Assembly (NCBI GenBank): GCA_023522315.1
Contig: JAHCSU010000419.1
Span: forward strand, 30,844-94,843
DNA length: 64,000 nucleotides
Direction of reading: 5' to 3'
DNA from: Nostoc sp. CCCryo 231-06
Lineage (GTDB): Bacteria; Cyanobacteriota; Cyanobacteriia; Cyanobacteriales; Nostocaceae
Shown: in pieces, positions 63,216-64,000 of the stretch
How the letters are laid out: every line of letters starts with the position of its first letter
Numbering within the stretch: the first letter of the stretch is position 1
Made by a program: the position numbers and the translations under genes
Notes under the pieces: model-generated
Seen by the model: the letters and a program-made list of their open reading frames with translations, nothing else
Told to the model about the DNA's origin: nothing
Databases searched by the model: none

Positions 63216-63395
63216 AACCGCAGAGGCACAGAGAACACAGAGGAAGAGAATGAGCATTACTAAGGGAATGAGAATTGACACATCAATTCAGCAGCCCTGA
63301 AAAAGAGTTGCACACTATCAAACTTGTAGGTTTATGACTGACACAAAATATCTCTCAAACTCTCATATCTCTGTGTCCTCTGCGCCTCTGTGGTT
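63216..63395. repeat. MITE-like inverted-repeat element
   Basis: AACCGCAGAGGCACAGAG at 63216 is matched by an inverse form ending CGCCTCTGTGGTT at 63395. This AACC(G/A)CAGAGGCRCAGAG palindrome is widespread between cyanobacterial genes. No coding content. Confidence 0.65.
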
Positions 63396-63436
63396 CGTCT
63401 ATTTTCTGTACTCAACATTCATCTTCAAGGAATCAC

Positions 63437-63832
63437 ATGATTTTCACCACAACCGCACTCAAAGATGCATTCATTATTGACTTAGAAGAAAAACCAGACC
63501 ACCGTGGTTTTTTTGCTCGGTCTTTCTGCGCTCAAGAATTTGAAGCGCACGGATTAAAGCCAACTGTTGCCCAATGTAACCTGTCTTTTAACTATAAAAA
63601 AGGCACTATCCGGGGAATGCACTATCAAATTCTGCCAGCAGCAGAAACGAAATTAATTCGCTGTACTAAAGGTGCTATCTATGACGTAATTATTGATATG
63701 CGTCCAGAATCTCCTAGCTTTTTATCACACATCGGTGTGGAACTTACCCCAGATAACCGCCGTGCTTTATATGTTCCAGAAATTTCAGTCACATCTAGAG
63801 GCCAATCAATGGCAAAGAATGGGTCGTCATAG
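63437..63832 (+). pseudogene. rfbC: dTDP-4-dehydrorhamnose 3,5-epimerase, 3' part inverted
   Basis: Residues 1-115 are good RfbC: FIIDLEEKPDHRGFFARSFC, KKGTIRGMHYQ with the catalytic His, IRCTKGAIYDVIIDMRPES and VELTPDNRRALYVPE. After 63783 the plus-strand frame turns to nonsense (ISVTSRGQSMAKNGSS) and stops at 131 residues instead of about 180. The missing C-terminal piece (MFAHGYQALTDETEVIYQVG, YTPGYERGLRYDDPFFAIDWP) is encoded on the minus strand in the same place. The enzyme as written lacks its active-site Tyr region and should be inactive. Confidence 0.85.
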
Positions 63833-63948
63833 CGTAAACCTCTTTCATACCCTGGCGTGTAAAATTCGCCCACTTGATATATAACTTCAGTCTCATCCGT
63901 CAGTGCTTGGTAGCCGTGAGCAAACATTTCTGGAACATATAAAGCACG
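63761..63948. repeat. 23-bp inverted repeats flanking an inverted 142-bp rfbC segment
   Basis: 63761-63783 (begins CGTGCTTTATATGTTCCAGA) is perfectly inverted at 63926-63948. The enclosed bases 63784-63925 are the 3' part of rfbC in reverse. Flipping them restores ALYVPEMFAHGYQALTDE in frame. Sequence right of 63948 is not recognised. Confidence 0.85.
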
Positions 63949-64000
63949 AATCTGGTGTAGATGTTCACGATTTTGGTGTGATTTTCGATAATCTTTCTGT

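Noticed and set aside
63679..63927. Independent minus-strand gene
   Set aside because: Its first half is the inverted rfbC C-terminus and its second half is the antisense of the rfbC N-terminal part, so it is a rearrangement product.

Overview
The window looks like a filamentous, probably nostocalean, cyanobacterium. Evidence: many HIP1 octamers (GCGATCGC), dense families of short intergenic palindromes and MITE-like repeats, a PatA-type PATAN response regulator, a TonB receptor with an AMIN domain, and a double-glycine-leader peptide cassette. No rRNA, tRNA or CRISPR array was seen.

Region 1 (1-36494, all minus strand) is one large hybrid NRPS-PKS cluster for a lipopeptide, most likely an iron siderophore. 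In transcription order it runs: FAAL-ACP-C-A-T (31152-36494); a four-gene cassette of the glyceryl-ACP to hydroxymalonyl-ACP type (3-hydroxyacyl-CoA dehydrogenase-like, ACP, acyl-CoA dehydrogenase, FkbH-like HAD; 27690-31111) with no O-methyltransferase beside it; a C-TauD fusion of the amino-acid beta-hydroxylase type (25065-27647); a three-module NRPS whose first condensation-like domain is degenerate (15387-24983); a TonB-dependent receptor and a FecB-like siderophore-binding lipoprotein (11011-15017); a PKS module KS-AT-KR-ACP ending in an epimerization-like domain with a broken catalytic motif (4553-10708); a lone C-domain protein lacking the catalytic second histidine (3172-4587); a JmjC/cupin-like oxygenase; an EctB-like diaminobutyrate aminotransferase; and the first 740 bases of another NRPS that begins with half a C domain. 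Ten-residue codes read by eye suggest beta-alanine, then Asn/Asp (candidate for beta-hydroxylation), Ser and Gly, then a two-carbon ketide unit. Uptake genes embedded among assembly genes, the SyrP-like hydroxylase and a Fur-box-like site at 37806 support a siderophore. The layout resembles the cyanobacterial beta-hydroxyaspartate lipopeptide siderophores (cyanochelin type), but the product is inferred.

Region 2 (about 36500-46450) is accessory and scarred by mobile DNA. A plus-strand group of three small unknown genes and an MbtH-like gene lies divergent to the synthetases. A 181-bp MITE with an 11-bp target duplication has the same 18-bp ends as a nearby IS4-type element (39637-41261), whose transposase is frameshifted. 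That IS cuts off the 5' end of a peptide-exporter ABC gene. A 5'-truncated HlyD gene, a parvulin-like isomerase and a 111-residue double-glycine-leader peptide follow. The next kilobase is packed with repeats.

Region 3 (46455-55600) holds pheT, two decayed toxin-antitoxin remnants (a VapB-VapC deletion fusion and a frameshifted antitoxin), a PATAN-REC regulator, and a TerY-P type triad (vWA protein, PP2C-like phosphatase, kinase with TPR repeats).

Region 4 (56069-64000, plus strand) is a surface-polysaccharide or deoxysugar cluster: glucose-1-phosphate cytidylyltransferase, LhgO-like oxidase, SDR epimerase, sugar C-methyltransferase, GT2 glycosyltransferase, PhyH-like dioxygenase and an rfbC whose 3' part is inverted between two 23-bp inverted repeats at the window edge.
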